From Nitrosomonas sp. (GTDB lineage Bacteria; Pseudomonadota; Gammaproteobacteria; Burkholderiales; Nitrosomonadaceae), in assembly GCA_028577615.1 (NCBI GenBank), contig JAJSDU010000002.1:99664-163663 (forward strand): a DNA stretch of 64,000 nt, read 5' to 3'. Each line of letters opens with the position of its first letter. The first letter of the stretch is position 1. Below the pieces are notes generated by a model. It was not told the DNA's origin. It ran no database searches and saw nothing but the letters and a program-made list of their open reading frames with translations. Positions 63,212 through 64,000 of this stretch are shown here, in pieces. The position numbers were made by a program, and so were the translations under genes.

Positions 63212-63847
63212 TTAGGCAAATGATTCAGCGCTTTGCTGTCTGCGTGCGGTAACCAGCAATCCAAGCAATCCGATGCCCAGTAACAGAACGATGCCGGGTT
63301 CGGGTATGCTCGTAGAAGGTTTACCCCAGATGGAAACATGCGAAATTGCGCCTTGTTGCGGCCAGAAATCGCGCAATATGATATCTTCCGTGCCATTCCA
63401 GCTGGCCAGGTTATAGAAATAATAAGTCGGTGCGTGATTACCATCCTTGATCGCGAGATAACAGTCCGGGCAGGTGATCGACGCTCCGGAGATATAGTCA
63501 ATCAACGCGTTTGAGGGATCAGTTGCGGTATTGGAAAATGTGGTCATATACGATGCCGCAAAGGTGCCGGAATCGGAACCGATGCCCGAAGTTCCTGAAA
63601 CATCTGATTTGTACAATAATGACAAACTGCCATTATTGACACCACCGTTAACATTGAATGCATTGTAAACACAATTCGGTTCGCAATTTGCAGGTCCTGT
63701 GGGCGGCGTCAGACTGCTGCCGAGAATGATGCCGGCGGTACTCGGCGTGATGATAATCGCATGCGCGTTGAAACCAACAAACCCTAGCAACAATGCAAAC
63801 AGCGAGGCTGTCGTTGCTCTGGTTATTTTTTGCTTATTAATAAACAT
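63212..63847 (-). CDS. PEP-CTERM sorting domain protein
   Basis: A 211-residue exported protein with a signal peptide (to about residue 30, GFNAHA) and a C-terminal PEP-CTERM signal: SIPEPGIVLLLGIGLLGLL then TARRQQ. The middle contains two Cys pairs (ANCEPNC and TCPDC) that may form disulfides, and Ser/Asn-rich repeats; no known domain is seen. ATG 63847 has GGAGAG upstream. Like the first PEP-CTERM gene it is preceded by a sigma-54 type promoter. Confidence 0.88.
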   Translation of the reverse strand: MFINKQKITRATTASLFALLLGFVGFNAHAIIITPSTAGIILGSSLTPPTGPANCEPNCVYNAFNVNGGVNNGSLSLLYKSDVSGTSGIGSDSGTFAASYMTTFSNTATDPSNALIDYISGASITCPDCYLAIKDGNHAPTYYFYNLASWNGTEDIILRDFWPQQGAISHVSIWGKPSTSIPEPGIVLLLGIGLLGLLVTARRQQSAESFA

Positions 63848-63937
63848 GATTACTCTCCTTGAGTTACTCTTTTTTTTGATATTCAGTTGCATTTCCAAAC
63901 TTCCAAGCAAATTATTGCTCAGCTACTTTTAATAAGA

Positions 63938-63953
63938 AGCATAATTCGTGCCA
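63938..63953 (-). promoter_or_regulatory. Sigma-54 promoter of the second PEP-CTERM gene
   Basis: The minus strand reads TGGCACGAATTATGCT, matching the RpoN consensus TGGCAYR-N4-TTGCW with one mismatch in the -12 element; GG and GC are 10 bp apart. The predicted leader is about 80 nt. Any enhancer site would lie beyond the window edge. Confidence 0.7.
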
Positions 63954-64000
63954 ATCTTATAAGTAATTTTTAATTGATTGTTATATAAGTGTTTTATTTT

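Overview
The window looks like chromosomal DNA of a betaproteobacterium, most likely a Nitrosomonas-type ammonia oxidiser. This rests on the overall gene set, a beta-type RNase P RNA, PEP-CTERM surface proteins, sulfate assimilation through APS reductase, and a moderate GC content with AT-rich intergenic stretches. It is almost entirely housekeeping sequence. I see no prophage, CRISPR array, complete insertion sequence or obvious defence island.

Layout. 1-5.7 kb: the end of prfC, yicC, an rhlE-type RNA helicase with a long leader, hemJ, dodecin and a small membrane protein. 5.76-6.46 kb: a frameshifted zinc-protease-like gene. 6.4-17.3 kb: a sulfur assimilation block on the minus strand (cysI, DUF934, cysH, cysD, cysN, then a giant flavin/iron-sulfur oxidoreductase), with cysB on the other strand. 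17.4-19.2 kb: a class I aldolase and a His-tailed cytochrome c. 19.3-29.2 kb: protein quality control (bolA-like, lon, clpX, clpP, tig, tRNA-Leu, an SDR gene, groL-groS with a CIRCE operator). 29.6-37.4 kb: uvrA, an MFS transporter, ssb, rnpB, tolC, pcm. 37.4-40.3 kb: a TPP riboswitch with thiC, then uppP. 40.3-42 kb: a gene-poor stretch holding a strong candidate Fur-controlled small RNA and an orphan Rha-like regulator. 42-45.5 kb: a lipoprotein gene, ppsR and ppsA. 45.5-48.6 kb: a secreted tail-collar protein behind a structured leader, a Sel1-repeat protein and a PEP-CTERM protein. 49.3-57.5 kb: a plus-strand run of glcF-like, coq7, yqgE, ruvX, pyrR, pyrB, an inactive dihydroorotase homologue and prlC. 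57.5-64 kb: a small palindromic mobile element, a GDT1-family protein, a zinc-ribbon/lipoprotein pair of unknown function, an alpha/beta hydrolase, a multi-domain GGDEF protein and a second PEP-CTERM protein.

How it fits together. The cys genes supply reduced sulfur under CysB. The cluster has no cysJ flavoprotein, so the large oxidoreductase immediately downstream is a candidate electron donor. The lon/clp/tig/gro genes form a proteostasis neighbourhood under heat-shock-type control. pyrR, pyrB and the pseudo-dihydroorotase are pyrimidine genes embedded in a translationally tight run. Both PEP-CTERM genes carry a sigma-54 type promoter, suggesting co-regulation.

The least explained signals are: the Fur-box promoter plus terminator pair at 40.4-40.6 kb (candidate iron-responsive sRNA with an anti-Shine-Dalgarno loop); the structured leader and terminator before the tail-collar gene; the zinc-ribbon/lipoprotein pair; a decayed reading frame with tandem amber codons upstream of cysB; and the 106-bp palindromic element with a divergent partial copy near rnpB.
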